A DNA stretch of 61,418 bases from Halorientalis sp. (GCF_028275115.1 NZ_JAQCNH010000024.1:1-61418), one strand, 5' to 3'; counted from the stretch's first letter, positions 31,441 to 40,633 are shown. Translations and numbers: made by a program. Notes: a model not told the origin generated them from the sequence alone.

Positions 31441-31601
31441 ACAACAGAGCAGTACGTACCATCACGTATCGGTCGGGTGAACTACTCGTTCTGGACCCCG
31501 GCGAGTGACCGTTACCCGAGTTGTCCACGGCAATCTCGACGCTGTCCGGTGATTAGACGGCACTCACGCTTCGAATCAGGGTGAATGAACGTTCCGGTGC
31601 A

Positions 31602-31610
31602 GATATAAGG
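31602..31610 (+). promoter_or_regulatory. TATA box of the zinc-finger gene
   Basis: The sequence gatataagg is centred 27 nt upstream of the ATG at 31633, predicting a leaderless mRNA. Confidence 0.6.
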
Positions 31611-31632
31611 TTTGATTCAAATTGTTTCTAGC

Positions 31633-31869
31633 ATGGCTCACACCTGCAGGAACTGCAAGCGCACGTTCGCCACGGAACTCGAACTCGACCTCCACCGAGA
31701 CACCTGTTCAGAAGGTGAGCTGTTCTGTGATAACTGTGGCGAGCGCTTTGCCGAACGAGCGGCAACGACCGACGGATGGCACTATCGCTGCCCGACAGAA
31801 GACTGCGAGGGCGACAGTATCGGCGAGGACATACATAAAGTATCGAACGCCCGAGTCGCGAAACAGTAA
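31633..31869 (+). CDS. Small C2H2-type zinc-finger protein
   Basis: 78 residues. An N-terminal classical finger (CRNCKRTFATELELDLHRDTC: Cys-x2-Cys-x12-His-x4-Cys) is followed by a second ribbon (CDNCGERF ... CPTEDC). The C-terminal tail is GEDIHKVSNARVAKQ. The start is fixed by a TATA box 27 nt upstream. Small haloarchaeal two-zinc proteins of this type are often regulators or RNA-binding proteins; the function here is unknown. The gene is convergent with the SRPBCC gene. Confidence 0.85.
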   Translation: MAHTCRNCKRTFATELELDLHRDTCSEGELFCDNCGERFAERAATTDGWHYRCPTEDCEGDSIGEDIHKVSNARVAKQ

Positions 31870-31889
31870 CCACCGGTTCGTTCTGCGGT

Positions 31890-32312
31890 TCACTCATCGG
31901 ATAGCCGCGCCAAGTCCTTGAGCGCCCGTGCACACATCGGCGCGTACCCGCTCGCGAGCAACGGTATCTCGAACACCACACGGCAGGGGCGCTCGCCCTC
32001 GACGCGGTGACCGGTCGCCGGTATCTTTCCCACACGCCAGGTCCAGCGTCTGTTCCGGCAACTCGTGATCTCGAATGGCACCTGAAGCCCCCCTACCGTC
32101 TCGACCCGGCCCGTGGTCCCAGTTGCAATCTGCCGGCTCTCACAGTCGACGGCTCGGACCGACGGGCCCCACTCCGGCCAGCGTTCGGTGTCGGTCAGGA
32201 AGTCCCACAGCACCGCTGCTGGCGCGTCGAGCTCGCGGGCCACACAGAGCCGTCGTCCGTCGGGCGTCCGCTCGATACCGGCAGTCACGTCCGCGAACTC
32301 GCGGCCGAGCAT
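31890..32312 (-). CDS. SRPBCC (polyketide cyclase/START-like) domain protein
   Basis: 140 residues. The helix-grip signature is ARELDAPAAVLWDFLTDTERWPEWGPSV near residues 24-51, with GRVETVGGLQVPFEITSCRNRRWTWRVG in the sheet and a final long helix (MCARALKDLARL). It probably binds a hydrophobic ligand. There are no catalytic motifs. Divergent from the ABC exporter operon with about 93 bp between starts. Confidence 0.88.
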   Translation of the reverse strand: MLGREFADVTAGIERTPDGRRLCVARELDAPAAVLWDFLTDTERWPEWGPSVRAVDCESRQIATGTTGRVETVGGLQVPFEITSCRNRRWTWRVGKIPATGHRVEGERPCRVVFEIPLLASGYAPMCARALKDLARLSDE

Positions 32313-32370
32313 ACCGAACCGGAGGTCCCCACGACAAAAACGCTTTCCAGCCTCTGATAATCGGGTGCCA

Positions 32371-32379
32371 ACTTATACA
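32371..32379 (+). promoter_or_regulatory. TATA box of the ABC exporter operon
   Basis: The sequence acttataca is centred about 31 nt upstream of the ATG at 32406. Confidence 0.5.
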
Positions 32380-32405
32380 ATGTCGGCTTGCTTAGCGGCA
32401 GTGGA

Positions 32406-33281
32406 ATGATCGAGGTTCGGGACCTGCGCAAAGAGTACGGCGGGTTCACCGCCGTCGAGGGCAGCACGTTCTCCGTGGACGCGGGCGAAGTGTACGGAAT
32501 CATCGGCCCGAACGGCGCCGGCAAGACGACGACGCTGAAGATGCTCGCCGGCCTCCTCGAACCGACCGCCGGCGACGTCTCCGTCGCCGGCCACGACGCC
32601 GGGACCAACGAGATGCGCCGCCGGTTGGGCTTTCTCCCGGAGGAGTCACCGCTGTACGAGGAGATGACGCCGCTGTCGTACCTGGGTTTCTTCGCCGACC
32701 TCTACGATGTCGACGACGGCGTCGCGGACCGCCGCATCCACGACACCCTCGACGAGTTGGACCTCGAACACCGCGAGCGCCAACTGGGCGACATGTCCAA
32801 GGGCATGAAGCGGAAAGTCGCCATCGCGCGCTCGCTCATCAACGACCCGGACGTCCTCGTTTACGACGAACCCGCCAGCGGTCTGGACCCGCTGACGACC
32901 AACTACGTCATCGACTTCACGAGCAGTCTGGCCGAACAAGGCAAGACCATCGTGTTCAGCGCACACAATCTCTACCACGTCGAGAGTATCTGTGACCGGA
33001 TCGCTATCATGAACGAGGGGCGAGTCGTCGCACAGGGCCCTCTCGAAGACCTGCAGGCCAAACACGGCGAGACGGAGTATCACGTCTTCACGACCGTCGA
33101 ACTGCCGGGCAGTGTCCAAGAGAACGGTCGCTACCGGACCGTCGTCGACTCCATGGACGGTGTGGAAGGGGTTCGGACCGACGCCCAGAACGCCGAGGGC
33201 TCTGTGGTTGACATCCGAACGGAGGAGTCCAGCCTCGAAGAGGTGTTCCTCGACCTGGCGGAGTCGGGGGCCAAGACGTGA
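32406..33281 (+). CDS. ABC exporter ATP-binding protein
   Basis: 291 residues, with a canonical ABC ATPase domain: Walker A GPNGAGKTT near residue 36, signature MSKGMKRKVAIARS (a variant of LSGGQ, common in Na+-efflux/NatA-like ATPases), Walker B VLVYDEPASGLDP, and the switch histidine in FSAHN. The C-terminal region of about 80 residues is the accessory domain of ABC-2 exporters. The two permeases follow with overlapping starts, so the three genes form one operon. The substrate is unknown. Confidence 0.95.
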   Translation: MIEVRDLRKEYGGFTAVEGSTFSVDAGEVYGIIGPNGAGKTTTLKMLAGLLEPTAGDVSVAGHDAGTNEMRRRLGFLPEESPLYEEMTPLSYLGFFADLYDVDDGVADRRIHDTLDELDLEHRERQLGDMSKGMKRKVAIARSLINDPDVLVYDEPASGLDPLTTNYVIDFTSSLAEQGKTIVFSAHNLYHVESICDRIAIMNEGRVVAQGPLEDLQAKHGETEYHVFTTVELPGSVQENGRYRTVVDSMDGVEGVRTDAQNAEGSVVDIRTEESSLEEVFLDLAESGAKT

Positions 33282-35134
33282 ATCCACGGAAACTCCTGCG
33301 GATCGCACGGTGGGAAATTACGAAGAACGCAGGCGGTGTCGACCGGCGGACGGTCGTCGTCGGCGCACTGGCGTTGCTGGCCGTGGGGGTCGCCGCCCCA
33401 TACGCAGCGACCTCCGGCGTGACCGTCGACAGTGGTATCTACCGCGCCGGCGTCACCAACAGCAGCGACTACTACCCCGTCGTGGCCGAAGACCCCACCT
33501 TCGCCGTCCGAGAGCCGAGTGCGGCCCTCGGGCAGGACATCGATCTCAGGTTCGACGGGTTGGCGATAGACGGCGCACCGACGAGCAAAGCCGCGGCAGC
33601 CCAGACGGAGTTGCGCTCGTCGGTCAGAGCGTACAACAACCGGCAGATGCGCCAGGAGGAAAACCAGTCCGCGGCCTTCCCCGTTCAGGTCTCGCTGGGC
33701 TACGCCGAGCGCACGCAGGTCCGCGAGGTAATCTCGACCAGCGCCGGACAGGATTCAACGGGCGGCGAGGGGTCGGCCAACGGAACCCAGGGCGGCGGTA
33801 ACGGCACCGACGGCGAGCCGACCGCCAGGAACGGGACCGACGGGACAGTCAGCGGTGGGGGCGGCGAAAACATCGGTGATGCGGCGAGCAGCGCGGGCGG
33901 CGTCGGCGGTATCGCGGGCCGACTCGCCGGCGGCAACGCCTCAGGAACGCCGGCGGATATCTCCCCGCCGTTCCCCTTTCAGTCGCTCGTCCTGGCGTTC
34001 CTCTTCGTCCTCCCGCTGAACTTCATCATCCAAGCCTACGGGAGTACGATGCTGTCGGAACGGCTCAAACGTCGTGGGGAGTTGTTGCTTGTGGCGCCGG
34101 TCTCACGGTTCGACATCATCGGCGGGAAAACGCTGCCGTACCTGAGTGCGGCCGTGGGCATCGCGGCGGTGATAGCCGCCGCGCTGGAGTTGCCGGCCGT
34201 CGATCCGGTTTCGGTCGGCATCTCGGTGCTGGCCGTCACGCCGATCGCCCTGCTGTTTTTGGGGGCGACGTTCGTCGGCGCGATGTTCGCTCGCTCGTTC
34301 AAAGAGCTGACGTTCGTGACGGTCACCGTCACCGTGTCGCTGACGACATACGCGTTCGTGCCGGCCATCTTCACCGACGCCGGGGCCATCGCGCTCATCT
34401 CGCCACTGACCATCATCGTCCGGAACCTGCAGGGCCAGGCCATCGGTCTCGGCGAGATCGCGTTCTCGCTGGTCCCACCACTCCTTACCGCCGGCGTCCT
34501 GTTCACCCTCGGTGCGGGCATCTATCGCGAGGAGGATATGTTCACGCAGCGGTCGATTCCGCTGAAAACGCTGGACGCGCTCGCAGCCCGCGTCCGCGGC
34601 AAGTGGACGGTCGGGCTGACGACCGCACTGTTGATCCCGTTCGTCCTGGTGGCCGAACTCCTCGGCGTCGCGGTGCTGTACATGTTGACGCTGGTGTTTC
34701 CCATCGAGATTTCGGTCCCGATGGTCCTCGTCGTGGTCGTCGTGATAGAGGAGGCCGCGAAGAGCCTGCACGTTTACGCAGGGTACACACACAGGCGGTT
34801 CGGGTCGGGACTCCGGCCTGCCCTCGTCATTGGGACGTTCAGCGGCCTCGGTTTTTTCCTCGCCGAGAAGCTCTCGCTGATCATCCAACTGGTCGGTCTC
34901 CCGCAGCAACTGCCGTCCAGCCAGGCACTGTTCGCGACGGGTACCGGGCTCCCGACGATTCCACTCGCCATCGGGTTACTGCTGGCACCGCTAGCACTGC
35001 ACGTGGTCACGGCGGCCATCTCGGCAGTCGGTGCCAGCCGAAACAAACGGGCGTACGCCACCGCACTGGTGGTGGCGATGGCGATTCACTTCGTCTACAA
35101 CTACGCGGTGGTGAGTATCAGTGGCCTCATCTGA
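33278..35134 (+). CDS. ABC-2 permease fused to PrsW-like membrane protease
   Basis: 618 residues, starting at a GTG that overlaps the ATPase stop (GTGA). Residues 1-430 are an ABC-2/NatB-type permease: one helix, a 190-residue outer domain with a Gly/Asn/Thr-rich insert (about 160-220), then six helices. Residues about 445-618 look like a PrsW-family glutamic endopeptidase with E491-E492-x-x-K495 (EEAAK), H575 and H604 in separate membrane helices. PrsW cleaves membrane-bound anti-sigma factors in Bacteria; the fusion suggests cleavage of an exported or membrane substrate. The protease activity is inferred from the motifs alone. Confidence 0.85.
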   Translation: MNPRKLLRIARWEITKNAGGVDRRTVVVGALALLAVGVAAPYAATSGVTVDSGIYRAGVTNSSDYYPVVAEDPTFAVREPSAALGQDIDLRFDGLAIDGAPTSKAAAAQTELRSSVRAYNNRQMRQEENQSAAFPVQVSLGYAERTQVREVISTSAGQDSTGGEGSANGTQGGGNGTDGEPTARNGTDGTVSGGGGENIGDAASSAGGVGGIAGRLAGGNASGTPADISPPFPFQSLVLAFLFVLPLNFIIQAYGSTMLSERLKRRGELLLVAPVSRFDIIGGKTLPYLSAAVGIAAVIAAALELPAVDPVSVGISVLAVTPIALLFLGATFVGAMFARSFKELTFVTVTVTVSLTTYAFVPAIFTDAGAIALISPLTIIVRNLQGQAIGLGEIAFSLVPPLLTAGVLFTLGAGIYREEDMFTQRSIPLKTLDALAARVRGKWTVGLTTALLIPFVLVAELLGVAVLYMLTLVFPIEISVPMVLVVVVVIEEAAKSLHVYAGYTHRRFGSGLRPALVIGTFSGLGFFLAEKLSLIIQLVGLPQQLPSSQALFATGTGLPTIPLAIGLLLAPLALHVVTAAISAVGASRNKRAYATALVVAMAIHFVYNYAVVSISGLI

Positions 35135-36179
35135 CCCACGCGTCGCCATCGCGCGACGAGACCTGGCCTCACTGTCCCGCGAGAAGACCATCGTCCTCGC
35201 GTTGCTCATCCAACTGTTCGTGGCGGCGTTCTCGTCGTTCCTCGTCGTCGGTCTGACCTCGCTGTACGACCCTGGAGCCAGCGCTTCCGGCAGGGTCGAA
35301 GTCGGCGTCACCGGCGAGGCAAACGAGAGCCTCCTGCGTGCCATCGAGGAGACCGACAGTGCGGAGGCGACGGTGTACCGGAGTAACGCGACCGCCTTCC
35401 AAGGGTTCCAGAACGGCGCGGTCGACGCGGTGATGATCGCAACCAGACAGCCGGATAGCCGCATCTCAATCCAGGCCACCGCGCCGGAGGGAAGCATCCG
35501 GACGACACTGGTGGTCGTCCAGTTGCGGGAAGTGCTTCAGACCTTCGAGCGCCAGCAACGCAACGCCCGCGAGGCGTTCTTGGAGACTCCGCCCGTCCCG
35601 CTCCCCGGCGAGGTGTCGGCTAGCCCTTACTTCGGGTTCACCTACACTATCCTCCTGCCCCTCCTGTTGTTCCTGCCACCGTTCATCAGCGGTTCCGTCG
35701 CCGTCGACGCCATCACCGAGGAGATCGAACGCGGCACGCTCGATCTGTTGCGCGTCGCACCGCTCGATCTGGTCGACATCGTGGACGGCAAGGCCGCGGC
35801 GATGGCCGCGCTCGCGCCCGTGCAGGCGCTCCTGTGGATCGTCCTGCTCTCCTTCAACGGAATCAACGTCTCGAACGTCCCGCTCTTGCTCGTCACCGTC
35901 GGCGCGATGGCCAGCATCGTCGTCGTGGTCGGCGTGACGCTGGGGCTCGTGATGGGCGAACGTCGGTCGGCCCAGTTGCTCTACTCCATCGGCGTGCTCG
36001 GCCTGTTCGCCTCGGCGGTGTTCCTGCCCGAACACCCCGCGACGACGGTGGCGAAACTGGCCGTCGACAGTGCGACGACGACGACCTACGTGCTGGTCGT
36101 GGTGTACGTCGCGGTGGCGGTCGGACTGTACGGGCTAGCACGGCGGTACACGCGCGGGCTGGACGTGGAGAGTCTGTGA
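35121..36179 (+). CDS. ABC-2 type permease
   Basis: 352 residues, starting at a GTG 14 bases before the end of the previous gene. One N-terminal helix (about 24-46) is followed by an extracellular domain (about 50-165) and six C-terminal helices, including the conserved block DAITEEIERGTLDLLRVAPL characteristic of ABC-2 permeases. It should pair with the fused permease and the ATPase to form a heteromeric exporter. The tail RRYTRGLDVESL is cytoplasmic. Confidence 0.9.
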   Translation: MASSDPRVAIARRDLASLSREKTIVLALLIQLFVAAFSSFLVVGLTSLYDPGASASGRVEVGVTGEANESLLRAIEETDSAEATVYRSNATAFQGFQNGAVDAVMIATRQPDSRISIQATAPEGSIRTTLVVVQLREVLQTFERQQRNAREAFLETPPVPLPGEVSASPYFGFTYTILLPLLLFLPPFISGSVAVDAITEEIERGTLDLLRVAPLDLVDIVDGKAAAMAALAPVQALLWIVLLSFNGINVSNVPLLLVTVGAMASIVVVVGVTLGLVMGERRSAQLLYSIGVLGLFASAVFLPEHPATTVAKLAVDSATTTTYVLVVVYVAVAVGLYGLARRYTRGLDVESL

Positions 36180-36184
36180 GACGG

Positions 36185-37097
36185 CTATCGACGACAGAGC
36201 GTGACCCTGGCGGCGACCAGAGCGAGCGCGAACACTGCCGCGTCGACCACGAACCCTGACCCGGGTCCGGAGGTTGTCGGCGGTCGTCCTCGGTCAGTCG
36301 TTTCGTTGCCGGGTTCGGACGGGGCTTCCAACTGCGGGTACTCCGGAGCGTACACAGTCGCGTCGTCACCCCCCGACGCACCGACTGCCAGGAAGTCCCC
36401 ATCTTCGAGACTGGTGACGTCCTGTGCGACTTCGCCGACACTGTGTTCGGCGACGGTCTGGCCCTCGCCGTCGAGTAGGACGATGCAGCCGCTTCCGGGG
36501 ACCGACTTCCCGGCGACAGCAACGTGATTCTCGCGGGCGGCCGCTATCCCGTAAATCCAACTGTCGATGGTCGGGTCCTGGAGTTTGCGCTCCACTTCAG
36601 GTCGCCCGAGGCGTCCGTCCCGACGGCCCGCGCGGGGAGTTCGGACGTGCCACCGGCATCCGTGCGACCGCCGAGGACGAACCCACCGTCGGTCGTGGCG
36701 GCGAGTGCCTCCGGTCGGTTGAATCCCTCGCGGACGTAGTGTTCCGACCACTGCAGTGAACCGTCGCTGGCAATCCGACCGAGCCAGCCGTCGAGTACGT
36801 CGCTCTCGGCGCACTCGTTCCTCCGAGGGCGAACCCGTCCGCGTTCGGTGTGACGCCGGTCACGACAGCCGCGTACGGTCGTCGCCAGACGACGCTCCCG
36901 TCGCTCGGATCGACACGCAACGCCATCGGTCCACCGACGGCCAGCACCGCACCGTCGCCCGTCGCCACCATCTCTTCGACCCGGTCCCAACCGCTGCAGG
37001 ACTGGGAGACCCGTGACCACTGCACGTCACCACTCGCGTTGAAGCGGGCGAGCCGCCGGTTGCTCCCACCGCCGAAGCGACGACTCCCGTTGGCCAT
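36185..37097 (-). pseudogene. Secreted beta-propeller protein broken by two frameshifts
   Basis: From a start at 37097 the frame reads repeat blades (RLARFNASGDVQWSR ... VLAVGGPMALRVDPSDGSVVW ... GFALGG) to about 36810. A second frame continues with WLGRIASDGSLQWSEHY and GGFVLGGRTDAGG to about 36600. A third gives IYGIAAARENHVAVAG, CIVLLDGEGQTVAE and FLAVGAS, ending in a membrane anchor (GFVVDAAVFALALVAARV) plus basic residues. The repeats follow the usual D-G-x-x-x-W pattern of PQQ/Kelch-like propellers. No signal peptide precedes the first blade, so the 5' end also seems lost. The tail resembles a degenerate PGF-CTERM sorting signal. Confidence 0.8.
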
Positions 37098-37143
37098 ACC
37101 ACCGACGAGATAGCTTTTTTACGCCACAACCCGACGGCCCGCC

Positions 37144-38118
37144 ATGGAGTACACGACCCTCGGATCGACGGGGATGGAGGTCAGCCGGCTCTGTCTGGGC
37201 TGTATGAGTTTCGGCGATCCGGACTGGCGGGAGTGGATGCTAGATGACGACGCGGCCCACGACATCATCGACCGCGCCATCGACCTGGGGGTCAACTTCT
37301 TCGACACGGCCAACATGTACTCGACGGGCGAGTCCGAGCGCGTGCTCGGCGACGCGCTGGAGGGCCGCCACGAGGAGAACGTCGTCGCCACGAAGGTCTT
37401 CTTCCAGATGGACGAGGACGACCCTAACTCGAGCGGCCTCTCCCGGAAGACGATCGAACAGGAACTCGACGCCTCATTGGACCGGCTGGGCATGGACACG
37501 GTGGACCTCTATCAGATCCACCGCTGGGATTACGACACGCCGATCGAGGGGACTCTGCGGGCGCTGGACGACGCCGTGCGGCGCGGGAAGACCCGCTACG
37601 TCGGCGGGAGTTCCATGTGGGTCCACCAGTTCGCCGACGCGCTGCACACGAGCGACCGGCTGGGGCTGGACCGGTTCGCTACGATGCAGAACCACTACAA
37701 CCTCGTCTATCGCGAGGAAGAACGCGAGATGTTGCCCTACTGCGAGAAAGAGGGCATCGGCGTCATCCCGTGGAGTCCGATGGCACGGGGGTATCTCACG
37801 CGCCCACACGAGGACGTCGGCGCCACTGCTCGCGGGGAGAACGAGGAGTACCTGTACGAACACCCCTATATGCAGGGCGGTGGGCCGGAGATCAACCGCC
37901 GGGTGCAGGAACTGGCCGACGAGTACGACGTGACGATGGCCCAAATCGCGCTGGCGTGGATTCTGGACAAGGACGCAGTGGACGCGCCAATAATCGGTAC
38001 GACGAGCATCGACCACCTCGAACAGGCCGTCGAGGCGCTCGATATCGACCTCGTCGAGAGCGACGCGGCGTGGCTGGAGGAGCCCTACGAACCGGTGCCG
38101 GTGTCGGGCCACGAGTGA
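37144..38118 (+). CDS. Aldo/keto reductase
   Basis: 324 residues, YajO/Tas-like AKR. Motifs are LGCMSFGDPDW near the start, the catalytic Asp/Tyr in FFDTANMYSTGESE (about residues 55-68), the Lys in VVATKVFFQ and the His in LYQIHRWD. The NADPH-binding end reads PIIGTTSIDHLEQAVEALDI. It likely reduces aldehydes with NADPH. Its TGA overlaps the GTG of the next gene, so the two form a two-gene operon. The promoter sequence agctttttta lies about 27 nt upstream. Confidence 0.94.
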   Translation: MEYTTLGSTGMEVSRLCLGCMSFGDPDWREWMLDDDAAHDIIDRAIDLGVNFFDTANMYSTGESERVLGDALEGRHEENVVATKVFFQMDEDDPNSSGLSRKTIEQELDASLDRLGMDTVDLYQIHRWDYDTPIEGTLRALDDAVRRGKTRYVGGSSMWVHQFADALHTSDRLGLDRFATMQNHYNLVYREEEREMLPYCEKEGIGVIPWSPMARGYLTRPHEDVGATARGENEEYLYEHPYMQGGGPEINRRVQELADEYDVTMAQIALAWILDKDAVDAPIIGTTSIDHLEQAVEALDIDLVESDAAWLEEPYEPVPVSGHE

Positions 38119-39224
38119 CGTCGGTCTGGTACGATCAGCCCGGCGAGACGCCAGTCGCGGACGTGCCGGCCGACTACTACCCCACCGGCTGTGGCTCGTG
38201 GTTCGAGGTTCCCGACGGCAGGGACGCGGGCAAGCGGCTGTTCGTCCGGGACAGCGTTCACGGCGGCGGGCGCATCGAACCGAGCCGGAGCGCCGACGCC
38301 GACCCGGACCACACCGTCGTCTTCGTCCACGGCAACCCCGAGTGTAGTTACACGTACCGGCACGTAATCACGAATCTGCTGAACGAGACGGACGAGACGG
38401 TACGAGTCGTCGCCATGGACCACGTCGGCTTCGGCCTCTCGGACACTGCCGACCACGAGATGGTGTGTATGGATCACGCCGAGAACCTCGCCGCCCTCGT
38501 GCCGGCACTCGACCTCAAGAACGTGACACTGGTCGTTCACGACTGGGGTGGCCCCATCGGCGTCGGTGCGTTCCTCCAGTACCCCGAACTGGTCTCGAAC
38601 CTCGTTCTCTGCAACAGCACCGTACTCCCGATGCCGGCCGACCGGCCGACCTACACGACCTATCCTGCTTGGTGGCTGCCGTGGGCCCGGACGCCGGACG
38701 TGATTCCCGACACGCTCTGGGGCGACCTGGCGAGTTACGTCCTGTTTCACGCCTCGCCGACGCGTCCCGCCCGGCTCTACGGCGGGTGGACGCGGTACGT
38801 CGCAGCGAGGAGGCTCGGGCTGTCCCCGTCCAGAGACGCCCCGGCGCATCGGGTGTTCAGACAGCAGTTTCGCGACCCGGTGAACGTCCGCAGTTCTAAG
38901 CGACTCGTCAGGCAAACGCCTTACTGGGGCCACGGCAACGTCTACGAGGACTCGGACCTGGGACTGCGCGATACCGGCCCGTTCTACGGGCGCATCCGCC
39001 GGTCGCTCGGAGCGGCCTGGGGCCCGCGCGGGCGGGATGTCGGGGTCCGCGCCGTCGTCGGTCGCTGGGACCCCTGCGGGAAGCCCTCTGTGCTGGGGCG
39101 CTGGCAGGAGGGGCTCCCACAGTTGTCGGGCCACGTCACCGCCTTCGAGGACGTGGGTCACTTCGTTGAGGAGGAGCGACCGCGAGCGGTCGCGTCGGCC
39201 ATCCGGTCAGCCGCCGGTATTTGA
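38115..39224 (+). CDS. Alpha/beta hydrolase, haloalkane dehalogenase-like
   Basis: 369 residues, starting at a GTG that overlaps the AKR stop by four bases. The oxyanion motif is HGNPECSYTYRHVI near residue 75, the nucleophile is Asp in VVHDWGGPIG (an Asp elbow as in dehalogenases and epoxide hydrolases, not Ser), and the catalytic His is in DVGHFVEEERP near the end. The Asp nucleophile and HGNP favour haloalkane dehalogenase or epoxide hydrolase chemistry. The N-terminal 60 residues are extra. Pairing with an AKR suggests detoxification of reactive organics, which is inferred. Confidence 0.88.
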   Translation: MTSVWYDQPGETPVADVPADYYPTGCGSWFEVPDGRDAGKRLFVRDSVHGGGRIEPSRSADADPDHTVVFVHGNPECSYTYRHVITNLLNETDETVRVVAMDHVGFGLSDTADHEMVCMDHAENLAALVPALDLKNVTLVVHDWGGPIGVGAFLQYPELVSNLVLCNSTVLPMPADRPTYTTYPAWWLPWARTPDVIPDTLWGDLASYVLFHASPTRPARLYGGWTRYVAARRLGLSPSRDAPAHRVFRQQFRDPVNVRSSKRLVRQTPYWGHGNVYEDSDLGLRDTGPFYGRIRRSLGAAWGPRGRDVGVRAVVGRWDPCGKPSVLGRWQEGLPQLSGHVTAFEDVGHFVEEERPRAVASAIRSAAGI

Positions 39225-39473
39225 GTCGGCCGGCACGCCTCGGTGTGGCCCCTCGGCAGCGCCCTCACCGCTCGCGGTGTCGGCCTGTTCGTGTGTGTGG
39301 TGGTAGAACCGCACCACAGAGCGGCCGTCACGGGCCACCGGCTCGAAGCAGACCCGTCGGTACCGCTCGTTGGCGGTCAGGTTGACCATCAGCCCCCTTT
39401 CGTGGACCGATACCGATTCGTAGGCCGTCTCACAGACGGGGCAGTCGACGGGCGGTTCGTCCGGGACGTTCAT
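39207..39473 (-). CDS. Small CxxC protein
   Basis: 88 residues, starting MNVPDEPPVDCPVC. There is one CxxC knuckle at about 11-14 and single Cys later (RRVCFEPV), with a conserved-looking middle (VSVHERGLMVNLTANERYRRVCFEPVARDG) and a His-rich FYHHTHEQ. The last 18 bases overlap the convergent hydrolase gene end. The pattern suggests a one-knuckle zinc-binding or redox-active haloarchaeal protein. Function unknown. Confidence 0.7.
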   Translation of the reverse strand: MNVPDEPPVDCPVCETAYESVSVHERGLMVNLTANERYRRVCFEPVARDGRSVVRFYHHTHEQADTASGEGAAEGPHRGVPADSNTGG

Positions 39474-39498
39474 CGTCGAGTGATAGGTCGCCGGCCAC

Positions 39499-40065
39499 TC
39501 ATGCGTTGCGCTCCAGCCGGCGGTCGAGAGAGCCAGTGGCCCGGAACTGCCCCACGCCGGGCCCGGAGAACGTCGCCATGGCGTCGACGGCGAGGCCGAA
39601 GCCATCGGCCTCTGCTGCGGTGTCGGTCAAAAAATCGAGTGTGACCTTCCGACCCCCTGCCGTCCGAGGTCCGTGACTTCGACGAGCGTCTGTGGCTGCT
39701 CGTCGTCCCGCTGGAACGTGATGGGCGACCAGGGCGTCCCCGCCGGCCGCTCGCAGGTCACCCGCGGGTGCCCGGAGCCGATACCGCAGGCGCTCGGTCC
39801 GTAGCTCGGCACCGTGAGACACCGAGAGCCGAAACCGTCCCGCACCGTCTCCGGGGCCGGGGTCGAACCTACGCTTTAGGAGGCTTATTCTCGCGACTGT
39901 CGCACCCTCGCGGGAGAACCCGGAGTGAGTCTTCGCGCCGTCGCTGCGCCGTGTCGGTCCCGACAGCGCCGTCGTCCCCACGACTGGTTCACCCCCGACG
40001 ACACACCCTGCGAGCGGGAGCGAGAGCCCGCTCCCGACTGTGGCGAGCGCCCGTCGTCTGTCCAT
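39499..40065 (-). CDS. Lipoprotein with frame-shifted middle section
   Basis: 188 codons, starting MDRRRALATVGSGLSLPLAGC, a Tat-like lipoprotein signal with the lipobox cysteine at 21. The N-terminal half and the end (KVTLDFLTDTAAEADGFGLAVDAMA) read well in one frame. Codons between about 39680 and 39790 are Arg/Ala-rich nonsense in that frame, whereas the neighbouring frame there gives coherent protein (PRVTCERPAGTPWSPITFQ, then TLVEVTDLG). Two compensating indels are implied. The product would be an anchored protein of unknown function with a scrambled central strand region. Confidence 0.6.
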   Translation of the reverse strand: MDRRRALATVGSGLSLPLAGCVVGGEPVVGTTALSGPTRRSDGAKTHSGFSREGATVARISLLKRRFDPGPGDGAGRFRLSVSHGAELRTERLRYRLRAPAGDLRAAGGDALVAHHVPAGRRAATDARRSHGPRTAGGRKVTLDFLTDTAAEADGFGLAVDAMATFSGPGVGQFRATGSLDRRLERNA

Positions 40066-40135
40066 ACCACCCCGTATCGCCGGTATCGTAAAGACGTTGT
40101 TGGCGAACTGTCGCCGGCCAACACCGGTCACACCC

Positions 40136-40633
40136 TCATCGCACCGACTCGACGACCGACTGTATCGTCTCGTAGTCCTCGTCGCTGTAGGCGATGACGT
40201 GGACGTCACGCAGGGTGGCTGGTGCGAACGCCTTGATCTCCTCGCAGATGATCCTCGCCCCTTCCCGCAGTGAAAAGCCTGCGACACCGGTGCCAAGCGC
40301 CGGGAACACCAGGCTCTCGCAGTCGAGCGCGTCGGCCTCTTCGAGCGTGTTCCAGGTCGCCGCCCGAATCGAGTCCGCCGTCGCCTGCCCGCCCGCCGGC
40401 ATCGCCGCCGCGTGAATCACGTATTCGGCATTCAACTCGTAGGCCTCGGTCGTCGCCACGCCGCCGAGATCGACAGGCCCCTTCGCGACAGCCTCCTCGT
40501 TCAGTTCGTCGCCAGCGGCCCTGCGGAGCGCGCCGGCGACGCCCGACCCCATCCGCAGGCTCGTGTTGGCCGCATTGACGAGTGCATCCGCCTCCTGTGC
40601 CGCGATGTCGCCTTGCACGGCCTCGAAGTGCAT
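40136..40633 (-). CDS. Macrodomain protein (ADP-ribose hydrolase-like)
   Basis: A 165-residue stand-alone macrodomain. Signatures are DALVNAANTSLRMGSGVAGALRRAAG (adenine/ribose site) and PALGTGVAGFSLREGARI (phosphate loop). In MacroD-type enzymes an Asn-Ala-Asn and a conserved Gly-rich loop remove ADP-ribose from proteins or hydrolyse O-acetyl-ADP-ribose; the NAANT motif is kept. It lies 30 bp downstream of the Lhr helicase gene on the same strand, so it may be co-transcribed and linked to DNA repair. Confidence 0.93.
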   Translation of the reverse strand: MHFEAVQGDIAAQEADALVNAANTSLRMGSGVAGALRRAAGDELNEEAVAKGPVDLGGVATTEAYELNAEYVIHAAAMPAGGQATADSIRAATWNTLEEADALDCESLVFPALGTGVAGFSLREGARIICEEIKAFAPATLRDVHVIAYSDEDYETIQSVVESVR

